NCBI RefSeq assembly: GCF_010993735.1
Contig: NZ_WQNI01000008.1
Coordinates: 170,916 to 234,915 of the forward strand
Direction: 5' to 3'
Source: Chelativorans alearensis
GTDB lineage: Bacteria; Pseudomonadota; Alphaproteobacteria; Rhizobiales; Rhizobiaceae
Length of the DNA stretch: 64,000 nt
Part shown: piece by piece, positions 1 to 8,179 of the stretch
Layout: each line of letters starts with the position of its first letter
How positions within the stretch are numbered: the stretch's first letter is position 1
Made by a program: the position numbers and the translations under genes
Notes under the pieces: generated by a model
The model's database searches: none
The model's input: only the letters and a program-made list of their open reading frames with translations
Told to the model about the DNA's origin: nothing

Positions 1-264
1 GTCCGTCTACCGCAAACCACGTTGATTGCATGGCTACCACCAGTTCATTCGCGGGGACAGGCTGCTTTGGCGCATGTGGTATGGTGGTTGACAGACACCT
101 GCCGGATTCCATCGGCTCAGCAACCGGCAACGTCGGCAGATGAACCCGTGTCTGCCGTTCAGGTGGAAGAAGGCAACGGCTGCCCGGGAGCTTCTTTCTT
201 TGGCCATCTTTATCGCAACCTATGCCGTGCCTGAGGCGTTGCAAATGATGTAAGGAAGATGACC
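1..264. other. No supported gene at the left edge
   Basis: I see no convincing gene here. A 70-residue open frame exists on the plus strand but has no ribosome binding site, no recognisable motif and an uneven composition, so I do not call it. The last bases carry the Shine-Dalgarno sequence of the next gene (AGGAAG at 253-258). Confidence 0.5.
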
Positions 265-624
265 ATGAAGTTGCTTGGCGTGATGACGGCGTTGTCCGTA
301 GCGACGACCGGACTTACAGGGATGGCTGCGGCTGATCCTTGGAAGGATGAAAGCGGCCATGGGCGTTGGAGCCGCTACGAGCACAGCGAGAAGTATTGGA
401 AACCGCGTCGCCACTATCGCGAGCGGAGCGGCTCCCGCATCTACTTCGAAGTCCGCCCCGCCTACCGTTCTGCTCCCGCCTATCGTCCCGCTCCTGAATA
501 TCGCTCGGCAGGAGATGCTCACGTGGCGTGGTGCTACAGCCGCTATCGCTCCTACCGGGAGTGGGACAACAGCTTCCAGCCGTACAATGGCCCTCGCAGG
601 CCGTGCTACTCGCCCTACAACTGA
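265..624 (+). CDS. BA14K-like secreted protein
   Basis: This is a 119-residue small exported protein. The first ~25 residues form a Sec signal peptide ending near AAA-DP. The C-terminal ~35 residues carry the BA14K signature seen in many Rhizobiales and Brucella proteins: [19 protein letters not shown], then a [12 protein letters not shown] tail with two Cys that could form a disulfide. The middle is rich in Arg/Tyr and Pro with a short PAYR/PEYR repeat. I chose ATG 265 rather than 259 because AGGAAG (253-258) lies 6 nt upstream of it. BA14K proteins are described as lectin-like immunoreactive antigens in Brucella; the role here is unknown. Confidence 0.75.
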   Translation: MKLLGVMTALSVATTGLTGMAAADPWKDESGHGRWSRYEHSEKYWKPRRHYRERSGSRIYFEVRPAYRSAPAYRPAPEYRSAGDAHVAWCYSRYRSYREWDNSFQPYNGPRRPCYSPYN

Positions 625-755
625 ACTGGCATGGTGCGTCCTGCCGAAGGCGGCGCCGGTGTAGGCTTGAAGCGGGCACGCAGCACCTCGATCTTGGTCG
701 GACGGCGGTATGCGATGTCACTGTGCGGCCAGCCCGCAGCGCAGTTGGATCAGCA

Positions 756-1733
756 TCAAGCGGTTTCCATCGCATGCAGGCGACATGGGATGATCTCACT
801 TCTCGAAGGACCCGAAAATCTCTCCTCCAATCGATCGATGAGCATGTGGCTTGCTCTTGCCGCGAGCACTGATGGCGCTACACCCACGCGTGTGAGACGC
901 GGACGCACGTATTCCATCTGTGGGTGATCCCCGAAGACGGCAACCGCGATGTCGTCCGGCACTTTCAGGCCGCGATCATGCAATGCGGCAAATCCGCCTA
1001 ATGCCATGAAATAATTTGAGAAAAATATAGCGCTTGGCAGGTTTGAACCGTGCCGGTCAAGCAACCAGCCCACCGCCTCGATGCCGGAGGGCGAGAGGTA
1101 CGTGCCTTCGTAGCGGAGTTCGGGAACCATCGGCGCACCGTGATCGGCCAGCCCTTTCTCGAAACCGTCTGCCCGGGCCATGGCCTCCGCAAAAAAAGAT
1201 GGGCCGGTGACGTGGGCCACGCGTCTGTGTCCCTAGCGGGCAAAGTGCTGCCCCATCAGGTAGCCGCCGCCAAAGTCGTCGGTCTTGACGCTGTCGACAG
1301 CGTGGTTCGGCAGATGGCCGATGAAGACGGCCGGAATGTCGAGCTGAAACAGAGCATCATGCATGCCGTGCAGAGCAAAATCCCCGACGATCAGGCCGTC
1401 AACGCGCTTGATGCGAAGCTGCCGCAAATATTCCTTGCTGTGCTCTTGGGAGTGACTGCCCGGCACGTCTACGTTGAAGATCAGCGTGTCGCGCCCGACC
1501 GCCTCGAGCTCGTACTGAGCGGTCTTGACCAATTCGGGATAGAATGGGTTCCGGATGTCCGGGATCAGCATGGCGACGAGGTTAGTCCAGCCCGTACGCA
1601 GGCTCTTTGCTTGCGGGTTCGGCACGTAGCCCAGCTCTTCGACCGCCTTCAGTACCCTTTCGCGCAGATGGACGGAGACGCGGTCCGCATGGTTGAGAAC
1701 ATGCGAGACCGTCGTCCGCGACACCCCCGCCCG
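756..1733 (-). pseudogene. LacI-family transcriptional regulator, disrupted
   Basis: The minus strand encodes a LacI/GalR-type repressor: the end of the HTH (SRTTVSHVLNHADRVS), the hinge region, and the periplasmic-binding-like sensor domain up to residues near the C-terminus. Two lesions are visible. A TAG codon (1233-1235) interrupts the frame between HFAR and GHRRVAHVTG, where intact homologs read straight through; the two halves remain in the same frame. The first ~12 HTH residues are missing: upstream of AGVSR the frame changes to unrelated residues and a stop. The gene is therefore probably non-functional unless the TAG is a sequencing error. LacI proteins usually control sugar uptake genes, which fits the adjoining solute-binding protein remnant. 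Confidence 0.75.
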
Positions 1734-1737
1734 CTGT

Positions 1738-1922
1738 GGATCCTCAAGGAGCTAGTCAAAGGCCTGCCGGCGATCGAGATGTTCGGTACCTCGAAATTCG
1801 TTCCGGTCAACGAGACCTATTGGACGAACTATCCTTCAGCCAACAACTACTATGAAGGCCCATGGTGGTGGTGGACGAACTTCAAATTTATCGCTGCCCG
1901 GCTTGAGCCGCAGGCCGAATAG
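1738..1922 (+). pseudogene. 3' remnant of family-5 solute-binding protein gene
   Basis: About 60 codons on the plus strand match the C-terminal end of ABC family-5 (peptide/glycoside type) solute-binding proteins. Recognisable stretches are LVKGLPAIEMFGTSKFVPV, NETYWTNYPSANNYYEGP and a WWWW-NFKF motif near the end, followed by a normal stop. The rest of the gene is absent: immediately upstream the sequence becomes the truncated LacI gene in the opposite direction. It is a deletion or recombination scar. Confidence 0.6.
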
Positions 1923-2173
1923 CTTTCGATGGAACTTGGGGGGCACAAAACGGCGCCCTCCCCGCAGTCAGGCCATTGCGCGACGGAGCGGCAGTCCGTG
2001 TTCCACTCGCTAGCGGCCTCCTCGCCTCTCGGGGAACACGGCTAAGGGCAAGCGTCAGACCCAGAACGAGCATGGCCAACTGGATACACATATTGGCCAA
2101 ACTGACGACATCAGCTAGTCACCGTTCCCGCCTATGATGCGGGAATTCGACATCCGTTGTTGGAGGCGACGCA
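1923..2173. other. Intergenic, nothing recognised
   Basis: I see no gene or clear regulatory motif apart from the Shine-Dalgarno GGAGG at 2162-2166 for the next small gene. Confidence 0.4.
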
Positions 2174-2380
2174 ATGGCACATGGGAGCGAACCCACGCTC
2201 GACGAGCTCTTAAGTGAGCCAATCATCCGCAAGGTCATGGCGGTCGACGGCTACACCCCTGACGATATCCGCACCCTGATGCGCCGTGCCGGTGCGCGGG
2301 AACCGTTCGTGAAAATCCCAAAGCCGTCCAACAGCGTGTCCGCTCCGCAACGGCGTCCTGCGATGCCGATCTCGACCTAA
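2174..2380 (+). CDS. Small conserved-type hypothetical protein
   Basis: This encodes 68 residues. GGAGG lies 7 nt upstream of the ATG, a good initiation signal. The first ~42 residues (ELLSEPIIRKVMAVDGYTPD, then an Arg-rich helix) look like small soluble helical proteins often seen in Rhizobiales, with a D/EP-hydrophobic-VM-xDG pattern. The last 25 residues are low complexity. No function can be assigned. It stands alone, about 370 bases before nirK. Confidence 0.5.
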   Translation: MAHGSEPTLDELLSEPIIRKVMAVDGYTPDDIRTLMRRAGAREPFVKIPKPSNSVSAPQRRPAMPIST

Positions 2381-2749
2381 CAAACCAGTCCGCAGTCAAC
2401 AAGCCCCGTTCGACAACCCGCGGGCACTGGAATCCAACCGTCGGGGCAATGTCCCTTTGACGCTCTCCGCGACGACGAAGTGCCGGTTCTTCATGGCGTA
2501 TTGAGCGTGGCCAGCGTGCAGGCATGGCCTTCAATGATGGCCGCTAATCCAAGCCCGTTTGCCGACCCCTGAACTTGATCCAGCGCAAATCGCGCCGAAC
2601 GCGATACTTGGCGGCTTACGAAAAGTACTTTCTAGAAGTTTCCCCATGCCGAACGAAAGCAAGCGTATTTGCGCCAGAGCAAAGAATTCCCACGGCGACA
2701 CGCATATCGTTCCTTCATCGATAACCGAACACGAGAAGGAAGACGAAAG
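2381..2749. other. Upstream region of nirK
   Basis: The stretch has no gene I can support. It contains the nirK leader, including an Fnr/NnrR-type site at 2575-2588 and the AAGGAAG ribosome binding site just before 2750. Long open frames opposite nirK that extend into this region are composition artefacts. Confidence 0.5.
2575..2588 (+). promoter_or_regulatory. NnrR/Fnr-type box upstream of nirK
   Basis: The sequence is TTGATCCAGCGCAA, i.e. TTGAT-N4-CGCAA. The right half-site CGCAA is shared with the sites at 5988 and 7022. If it acts at -41.5, transcription would start near 2623, giving a leader of about 127 nt. Confidence 0.55.
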
Positions 2750-3853
2750 ATGTTCACGCGTCGCGAAGCACTGCTGGGCGTGGCTGCGACCGCCATGCTG
2801 AGCGCCCTGCCCCTGATGGCCGCGCCTGCGCTGGCTGACGCAGCAGATGCCCTTCCGCGCGAGAAGGTGGTACTGGTGCCTCCCCCCTTCGTGCACCCGC
2901 ATGAACAGGTGGCGATCGGTGGACCGAAGATCGTCGAGTTCACCATGACGATCCAGGAAAAGGAGATCATGATCGACGACGAGGGCACCACATTCCAGGC
3001 CATGACCTTCGACGGCTCTGTGCCCGGACCGATGATGGTGGTGCACGAGGGCGACTATGTCGAGCTGACACTCGTCAACCCAGAGACGAACGGGCTGGCG
3101 CACAACATCGACTTTCATGCCGCCACGGGCGCCATGGGCGGCGGCGAGCTGACGCTCATCAACCCGGGCGAACAGGCGACACTCCGCTTCAAGGCGACGC
3201 GCACAGGCGTCTTCGTCTACCATTGCGCGCCCGGCGGCCCAATGACCCCCTGGCACGTGGTCTCCGGCATGAGCGGCACCATCATGGTGCTGCCGCGTGA
3301 GGGGCTCACGAACGAGAAGGGCGAACCGGTCCGCTACGACCGCATCTACTACATCGGCGAGAACGACTTCTACGTCCCGCGCAACGAGGACGGCACCTTC
3401 AAGACGTACGAATCCGCCGGCGATGCCTACGCCGACACCATAGAGGTCATGCGCGGCCTCGTGCCCACCCACGTGGTCTTCAACGGCGCCAAGGGCGCGC
3501 TCACCGGCGAAAATGCACTCACGGCAAAGGTCGGCGAGACGGTGATGTTCGTCCACGCGCAGGCAAATCGCGATAGCCGGCCCCACCTGATCGGCGGTCA
3601 TGGCGACCATGTGTGGGAAGAAGGCAAGTTCGCCAACGCCCCCGCCAGGGATCTGGAGACCTGGTTCATCCGCGGCGGCTCGGCGGGTGCTGCGACCTAT
3701 ACATTCCTGCAGCCCGGCCTCTATGCCTACGTCAACCACAACCTCATCGAGGCGATTGAGTTGGGCGCCGCGGCACACATCATGGTCGAGGGCGAGTGGG
3801 ACGACGACCTGATGAAGCAGGTCGATGCACCGCGGCCGATCATGACCAACTGA
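2750..3853 (+). CDS. nirK: Copper-containing nitrite reductase (NO-forming)
   Basis: NirK reduces nitrite to nitric oxide in the periplasm, the defining step of denitrification. The 367-residue precursor begins with a twin-arginine-type signal (TRREALLG, cleaved near ALAD). All copper ligands are visible: type 1 His118, Cys159, His169, Met174; type 2 His123, His158, His330. The catalytic pair Asp121 (in HNIDFHA) and His279 (in PHLIGG) are present. The [17 protein letters not shown] stretch places it with class I NirK. ATG 2750 is preceded by AAGGAAG and places the Tat motif at the N-terminus. Likely electron donor: the pseudoazurin encoded at 5483. A strong hairpin follows the stop codon. Confidence 0.96.
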   Translation: MFTRREALLGVAATAMLSALPLMAAPALADAADALPREKVVLVPPPFVHPHEQVAIGGPKIVEFTMTIQEKEIMIDDEGTTFQAMTFDGSVPGPMMVVHEGDYVELTLVNPETNGLAHNIDFHAATGAMGGGELTLINPGEQATLRFKATRTGVFVYHCAPGGPMTPWHVVSGMSGTIMVLPREGLTNEKGEPVRYDRIYYIGENDFYVPRNEDGTFKTYESAGDAYADTIEVMRGLVPTHVVFNGAKGALTGENALTAKVGETVMFVHAQANRDSRPHLIGGHGDHVWEEGKFANAPARDLETWFIRGGSAGAATYTFLQPGLYAYVNHNLIEAIELGAAAHIMVEGEWDDDLMKQVDAPRPIMTN

Positions 3854-3875
3854 GCAACGAGCCGGCAATCAGTGA

Positions 3876-3900
3876 CGGCCCGGCGCAAGACGCCGGGCCG
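3876..3900 (+). terminator. Hairpin after nirK
   Basis: A perfect 10-bp stem (CGGCCCGGCG / CGCCGGGCCG) with a CAAGA loop lies 22 nt after the nirK stop, followed by CTCTTGT. It resembles an intrinsic terminator with a poor U-tract, or an mRNA-stabilising 3' hairpin allowing reduced read-through into the next gene. Confidence 0.6.
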
Positions 3901-3963
3901 CTCTTGTCCACCGAAGGGGCAGCACTGGAAGTCAGAGAACCGCACGGCATGGGAGAGAGAGCG

Positions 3964-4227
3964 ATGGGAAATCTAGCGGACCGGATCGGCGCGAAGGCGC
4001 GCAACATGAGTGAGATGTTTGAGCAGTGTGGTGTGGCACCGACGGCGCTGGCGATGGACAGGCTGGGTTTTACCCTCGCCGCCGCTGCCCGCAGTTGCAT
4101 GCTCTGCCCGGCGGAAAAGGAATGCCGGTTGTGGCTCGACCTGCAGGGGAGCGCGGGGCGGGCGGACCCGCCCTCCTTTTGCCCGAATGCCGGCCGTATC
4201 CATCGGGCACGGGAACTGGCACTCTAA
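3964..4227 (+). CDS. DUF6455-like Cys-rich small protein
   Basis: This is an 87-residue protein of the kind found beside denitrification genes. It has five Cys: Cys22, then Cys45-x2-Cys48-x5-Cys54 (CMLCPAEKEC), and Cys73 in FCPNA. The last four could bind a metal or a cluster (inference). No signal peptide or transmembrane segment is seen. ATG 3964 follows GGGAGAG with good spacing; an upstream ATG at 3949 is less well placed. It lies 110 nt after nirK in the same direction, beyond a hairpin, and its stop overlaps the convergent nnrS stop by a few bases. Confidence 0.65.
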   Translation: MGNLADRIGAKARNMSEMFEQCGVAPTALAMDRLGFTLAAAARSCMLCPAEKECRLWLDLQGSAGRADPPSFCPNAGRIHRARELAL

Positions 4228-5396
4228 ATACGCGGCCGCAGCAGCGCACCGCCGTAGATGACGGCAAAGCCCAGGAAGGCAAGAGCCCAGGCGGACCCTG
4301 CCGCATGGATCCACACCATCTGCGGATCGAACGCAGCCAGGATCCGCAGCAGCGCTGCGATGAAGACAGCGGCGAATATGAACACCGCGCCACCGCCCGC
4401 CTCGACCGCGCGTCCCGTATGGCCCAGCGTCGCCCGCACCATCACCGACAGCGTCATTGCGCCTATGGCACCACCGCCCAACGCATGCATGCCGGCCCCG
4501 ACCGGGACCGTGTCCGGCGCGAGGATCGCCAACGAAAGCAGCAAGAGACCAAGTGGAATGAACGCATAGGCGAGGTGGAGCACCAGGACAAGCGGATCGC
4601 GTACAGTGCGATCGCCCGCCCAGCGTGCTAGGCGCAACGCCTGCAGGGTCGCCGCAGCCGCCAGAAGCACCGCCGACAGGACAAGCTCCGGCGCGAGAGT
4701 CCAGCTAGCCAGCGCGAGGACGGAAACAGCAATCGAAACCGCATCATACCGGCCAAAGGGAGCCGGCAGCCGGCCTGGATTCTCCCGCACCAGCCACTTA
4801 CGCGTGAAGGAGGGAATGATGCGGCCGCCGATAAGCATGATAAGCGCGATAGCCGCGGCGATCCCCAAGCGCCGACTAAGATCGGAAACGCCCTGAACAT
4901 GCGCCTCGACATGAAAGAGCACGTTCGCCGATAGAAGCACCGCAAGCGGCACAAGCACCTTGAGGTTGCGCCAGTTCTGGCCGGCGACGATCTCGCGGGC
5001 GACCGCAAGGGCTACCGCCGCCAGAAAGGCGGAATCGACAAGCGCTGTGAGCCACCAGCCGAGTGAAGCCGACAAGAAGACCGCGAAACGGCCGGCAAGC
5101 CACAGGGCGACGAGCCCGAGGAGCGGCCCTCCCTGCACCGGCAGCCGGCCTGTCCAGTTGGGCACTGCCGTCAACAGGAAGCCGGCGATAATTGCCGAAA
5201 GGTAGCCGAACAGCATTTCGTGCACGTGCCAGTCCACCGGCAGGAAGAGTGTGCCCATTTCGAGCGCGCCGGCATAAAGCAGCACCCATATGAGAATGGA
5301 AAGGCCCGCATAGAGCGAGCCCAGGAGGAAGAATGGCCTGAAGCCGTAGGAAAGCACGGCGGGCCCATCGAGATCCCGAAGCCGGGGAATTGCCAT
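4224..5396 (-). CDS. nnrS: NnrS family membrane protein
   Basis: NnrS is a haem- and copper-containing polytopic inner-membrane protein linked to nitric oxide stress in denitrifiers. The ~390 residues form about 12 hydrophobic segments. The signature region HVHEMLFGYLSAIIAGFLLT with TAVPNWTGR is present near residue 70, including the conserved His residues. The start is ambiguous: ATG 5396 (MAIPRLRD, with GGGGC upstream) matches the family N-terminus; ATG 5408 is 4 codons earlier. It lies downstream of pseudoazurin on the same strand with about 86 nt between, so probably one transcript. Confidence 0.9.
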   Translation of the reverse strand: MAIPRLRDLDGPAVLSYGFRPFFLLGSLYAGLSILIWVLLYAGALEMGTLFLPVDWHVHEMLFGYLSAIIAGFLLTAVPNWTGRLPVQGGPLLGLVALWLAGRFAVFLSASLGWWLTALVDSAFLAAVALAVAREIVAGQNWRNLKVLVPLAVLLSANVLFHVEAHVQGVSDLSRRLGIAAAIALIMLIGGRIIPSFTRKWLVRENPGRLPAPFGRYDAVSIAVSVLALASWTLAPELVLSAVLLAAAATLQALRLARWAGDRTVRDPLVLVLHLAYAFIPLGLLLLSLAILAPDTVPVGAGMHALGGGAIGAMTLSVMVRATLGHTGRAVEAGGGAVFIFAAVFIAALLRILAAFDPQMVWIHAAGSAWALAFLGFAVIYGGALLRPRI

Positions 5397-5482
5397 CGTC
5401 TGCCCCATTGAAAAATGCGGCCGGGCAGCATCGTCTCGCACCCCCGGCCGCCGTCACGCCACCGCGAAGATGGCTCTGGAGT

Positions 5483-5923
5483 CTAGTTCGAAGCGACGAC
5501 CTGACCGAACAGCTCAGCAAAGACCTTACCCGCCTTGCCGGGATGCTTCACCATTTCAGCCTCCGCGGTGTTGACGGGTTCACCGACCGTGATCAACGCC
5601 ACCATGCCCATGCCATAGTGCGGGGCGCATTTGACGCCGTAGACGCCTTCGGTTTCCAGCGTCACGGTGAATTCCTCGTTGATCTTGCCCTTGAAGCCGT
5701 CAGCGTTCTCGGGGACCATGCCCTTGATCGTCTCGGCGTTATGCCCCTTGTCGACCGCGACAAAGCGCACGGTATCACCTGGCGCAGCGCGAACAATGTC
5801 GGGCACGAAGACCATGACGCCCTTCTCGCCCTTGTTGTGCATCTCGATAACATGCTCTTCGGCGATGGCAGCCCCGGCCGTGGCAAGGAGGACACAGGTG
5901 GCAGCCAGGATCATCTTTTTCAT
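5483..5923 (-). CDS. Pseudoazurin (blue copper electron carrier)
   Basis: Pseudoazurin is a periplasmic type 1 copper protein that carries electrons to NirK or nitrous oxide reductase. The 146-residue precursor has a clear signal peptide (MKKMILAATC to about AIAEE). Copper ligands are visible: His61 (in GHNAET), Cys99, His102 and Met107 in KCAPHYGMGM. The start has AAGGAACC upstream. It diverges from the regulator at 6044, and a symmetric Nnr-type box lies between the two genes. Confidence 0.95.
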   Translation of the reverse strand: MKKMILAATCVLLATAGAAIAEEHVIEMHNKGEKGVMVFVPDIVRAAPGDTVRFVAVDKGHNAETIKGMVPENADGFKGKINEEFTVTLETEGVYGVKCAPHYGMGMVALITVGEPVNTAEAEMVKHPGKAGKVFAELFGQVVASN

Positions 5924-5987
5924 TTTGGTTCCTTTCTTGTCAAAATGAGTGTTGCATCTTGCCTATCGCCGATCGCAGGCGGAAAAC

Positions 5988-6001
5988 TTGCGCTCGCGCA
6001 A
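5988..6001 (+). promoter_or_regulatory. Symmetric NnrR-type box (TTGCG-N4-CGCAA)
   Basis: TTGCGCTCGCGCAA has perfect 5-bp inverted half-sites. Its centre is 41-42 nt before a transcription start near 5953 for pseudoazurin, leaving a 30-nt leader. For the divergent regulator, a start at -41.5 would fall inside its ribosome binding site, so activation of the pseudoazurin-nnrS unit is the more natural reading. Confidence 0.7.
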
Positions 6002-6043
6002 AGTGAGATTGGAAAAATCGAGAACCGATCGCAGGAGGTTGAT

Positions 6044-6745
6044 TTGCCGAAGCTGGACGCGTCGCTGATCGCCGGTCTGCCGCCGTTCGAGGGCCTGCAG
6101 CGGGATGAACTGGAAGAAGTGCTTGCCCCGGCCCGGTCGATCCGGTTCGCAGCCGGTACCGCGATCTTCGATCAGGAGGCCGAAGCGGAGTCTTTTTTCG
6201 TACTGCTCGACGGATATGTGCGTGTCGTGCGCACGACGCCGGAGGGGCAGCAGGTAATCGTGCGCTACATCTCCGAAGGCGAGATCTTCGGCATCGCGGC
6301 GGCCCTTGGTCGCACAACCTATCCAGCGACCGCCGTTGCGGCGATGGATTGCGTGGCGCTGGCCTGGCCGAGCGCACTCTGGCCGGAGCTTTCCTCGCGT
6401 TTTCCCTCGCTCGGTGCCAACACGTACAAGACCGTGGGCAGCCGGCTCCAGGACGCGCACACGCGCGTCGTCGAGATGTCGACCGAGCAGGTGGAGCAAC
6501 GCGTGGCGCATGCGCTGTTGCGCTTGGTGAAGCAGACCGGTCGCAAGACTGAGGAGGGAATCGAAATCGACTTCCCCATCACCCGCCAGGATATCGCCGA
6601 GATGACGGGAGCGACGCTGCACACCGTCAGCCGTCTGCTGAGCGCCTGGGAGGAACAGAACATCGTGAAGAGCAGGCGCAAACATGTGACCGTGTGCAAC
6701 CCCCACAGCCTGATGCTCAAGGCGGAAAGCCGCGACAAGACATAA
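6044..6745 (+). CDS. Crp/Fnr family regulator, NnrR-like
   Basis: This is a 233-residue transcription factor with an N-terminal cyclic-nucleotide-binding fold (about residues 15-130) and a C-terminal Crp-type HTH (ITRQDIAEMTGATLHTVSRL). It lacks the N-terminal Cys cluster of oxygen-sensing FNR, so it belongs with the NnrR/DNR/FixK side of the family, where several members respond to nitric oxide. I chose the TTG at 6044 because AGGAGG (6033-6038) lies 5 nt before it. The upstream ATG 5945 would make the protein start before the 5988 box and has no such signal. Its position among nirK, nnrS and pseudoazurin genes suggests it is their activator. Confidence 0.85.
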   Translation: MPKLDASLIAGLPPFEGLQRDELEEVLAPARSIRFAAGTAIFDQEAEAESFFVLLDGYVRVVRTTPEGQQVIVRYISEGEIFGIAAALGRTTYPATAVAAMDCVALAWPSALWPELSSRFPSLGANTYKTVGSRLQDAHTRVVEMSTEQVEQRVAHALLRLVKQTGRKTEEGIEIDFPITRQDIAEMTGATLHTVSRLLSAWEEQNIVKSRRKHVTVCNPHSLMLKAESRDKT

Positions 6746-6755
6746 CTGCCGGTCC

Positions 6756-6965
6756 TCAAGCGCTGGCGATGACCGTCTGCAGCTCTTTCATGAAGGCATC
6801 CTCATCCACACCGTGCTCGCGGCAGGCGTCGGTAACGGCGTGGAACGCCGTAATCGGGCAACCCACGCAGAGCATGCGATGACGCAGGAAGACAGCCACG
6901 GCGGCCGGCCACACAGCCATGATCTCCTCGAGCGACATATCTGGATTAAGGCGCGGCTTGCGCAC
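6756..6965 (-). CDS. DUF1858 domain protein
   Basis: This is a 69-residue cytosolic protein of the DUF1858 family (NPDMSLEEIMAVWPAAVAVF, then HRMLCVGCPIT with a Cys-x2-Cys pair). Such proteins often accompany denitrification and FeS/NO-related genes; they resemble the N-terminal domain of ScdA/RIC-type proteins, but no repair domain is fused here. I chose GTG 6965 because AAGGAGG lies 7 nt upstream; earlier ATG/GTG codons lack any such signal. It is convergent with the regulator gene, 10 nt apart, and has its own Nnr-type box. Confidence 0.8.
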   Translation of the reverse strand: MRKPRLNPDMSLEEIMAVWPAAVAVFLRHRMLCVGCPITAFHAVTDACREHGVDEDAFMKELQTVIASA

Positions 6966-7021
6966 GTCTCGGCCTCCTTGCAACATAGGAACAAATATCG
7001 CGCCCACCGCGCGGCAGGTCG

Positions 7022-7035
7022 TTGTGCTTGCGCAA
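7022..7035 (-). promoter_or_regulatory. NnrR-type box upstream of DUF1858 gene
   Basis: TTGTGCTTGCGCAA (TTGTG-N4-CGCAA) lies 57 nt before the GTG start. A class II position predicts a transcription start near 6987 and a 22-nt leader. The half-site CGCAA matches those at nirK and pseudoazurin. Confidence 0.6.
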
Positions 7036-7079
7036 AGAAGTAGGCGCTGCGGGCGGTTCTGAGGCGGAACGGACCGCGC

Positions 7080-8051
7080 TTACAGCTCGGCGTGCATTTC
7101 GCGAAACAGCCTCGGTGCGACGCCAAAGCGGCGCTCGAAGGCTTCCGTGAGGCGCGCTGTCGGGAAAAGGCCGACCTGTGCCGCGACCGACTTCAGCGAG
7201 AGCCCCCGCGATAGAAGCATTCGCGCGGCATCGAGCCGGGCAATCTCTACGAAGCGGGCCGGCGTCTTGCCGGTAGCCGCCACAAACTTGCGATGAAAGG
7301 TGCGTTCGGTAAGGCCGGCGCGAGCGGCCAGCGAGGGCACGTCCAGTGGTGCGTCGAGGTTTGATTGTATCCAGCCAATCAGTTCGGCGAACGGACTGTC
7401 ACCCTTCACCTGCGCCTGCAGGACCGGGCTGAACTGGGACTGATAGCCGGGACGCCGGGCATAAAGGACCAGCCGTTTCGCGACCTCCCCGGCGATCGTC
7501 GCATCGAGATCGTGCGCAATCATCGCCAGCGCCATGTCGATGCCGGTGGTCACCCCGGCGGACGTCCATAGCCGCCCGTCGACCACATAAAGGGCGTCTG
7601 GATCGACCCTAACCTTTGGAAAGGCTTTCGAGAGTGGTTTGCAGGAATCCCAGTGCGTCGCGATGCGGCGGCCATCGAGCAGCCCGAGTGCGGCCAGGAA
7701 GAAGCCGCCGGTGCAGACAGAGCCGAATCGTTCGGCCTTCCCAGCCAGTTGCGGGACAGCTGCCCGCAGGGCCGGATCGCCAAGCGCCAGCAGAAGTGGT
7801 TCCCGTTCCGCCCCCACAACCAGCACCGTCTGGGCCTCACCCGGCTGAAGCTCAATGACCGGACGCGTTTCCACCCCAACGCCGCTGCTGCTCTTAATGA
7901 CGCCGCCCTGGGCCGATGAGAGATCAACCTTGTAAAAGGCAGGCCTTCCTTGCTGTTTCAAGGCACGATTGGCGCCGTTGAAGACCGATGCAGGCCCGGA
8001 AACGTCAAGCAGCTCGAAACCCGGATAGACGATGAAGGCGACATGATGCAT
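7080..8051 (-). CDS. GlxA-type regulator (DJ-1/PfpI + AraC HTH)
   Basis: This is a 323-residue transcription factor with an N-terminal DJ-1/PfpI-like domain (about residues 1-190) and a C-terminal AraC double HTH (about 215-320, ending in FGVAPRLFREMH). The nucleophile-elbow Cys is seen in SVCTGGFFLAALGLLDGRR, followed by ATHW. Family members control catabolic and nitrogen metabolism genes in response to small ligands; the ligand here is unknown. It is divergent from a second DJ-1 gene at 8180, a common pairing that suggests it regulates that gene. No clear ribosome binding site precedes ATG 8051. Confidence 0.88.
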   Translation of the reverse strand: MHHVAFIVYPGFELLDVSGPASVFNGANRALKQQGRPAFYKVDLSSAQGGVIKSSSGVGVETRPVIELQPGEAQTVLVVGAEREPLLLALGDPALRAAVPQLAGKAERFGSVCTGGFFLAALGLLDGRRIATHWDSCKPLSKAFPKVRVDPDALYVVDGRLWTSAGVTTGIDMALAMIAHDLDATIAGEVAKRLVLYARRPGYQSQFSPVLQAQVKGDSPFAELIGWIQSNLDAPLDVPSLAARAGLTERTFHRKFVAATGKTPARFVEIARLDAARMLLSRGLSLKSVAAQVGLFPTARLTEAFERRFGVAPRLFREMHAEL

Positions 8052-8179
8052 TGGCAGAAATTACAACGATTTTGTCATTTCTGCCAGATACTCCCGCTGC
8101 TAAGGCTACGACCGTTCGCTGAAAGCGCCCACCAGCCGCTTCAAGGCATCTCCGTTTCACCTTCTGGAGCAATGCAGCC

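Noticed and set aside
22..234. 70-codon frame at the left edge
   Set aside because: No ribosome binding site, no motif and no plausible start context.
2531..3868. Open frame of 445 codons opposite nirK
   Set aside because: nirK has all copper ligands and a Tat signal on the other strand; the antisense frame has no domain and is rich in His/Arg/Val shadow composition.
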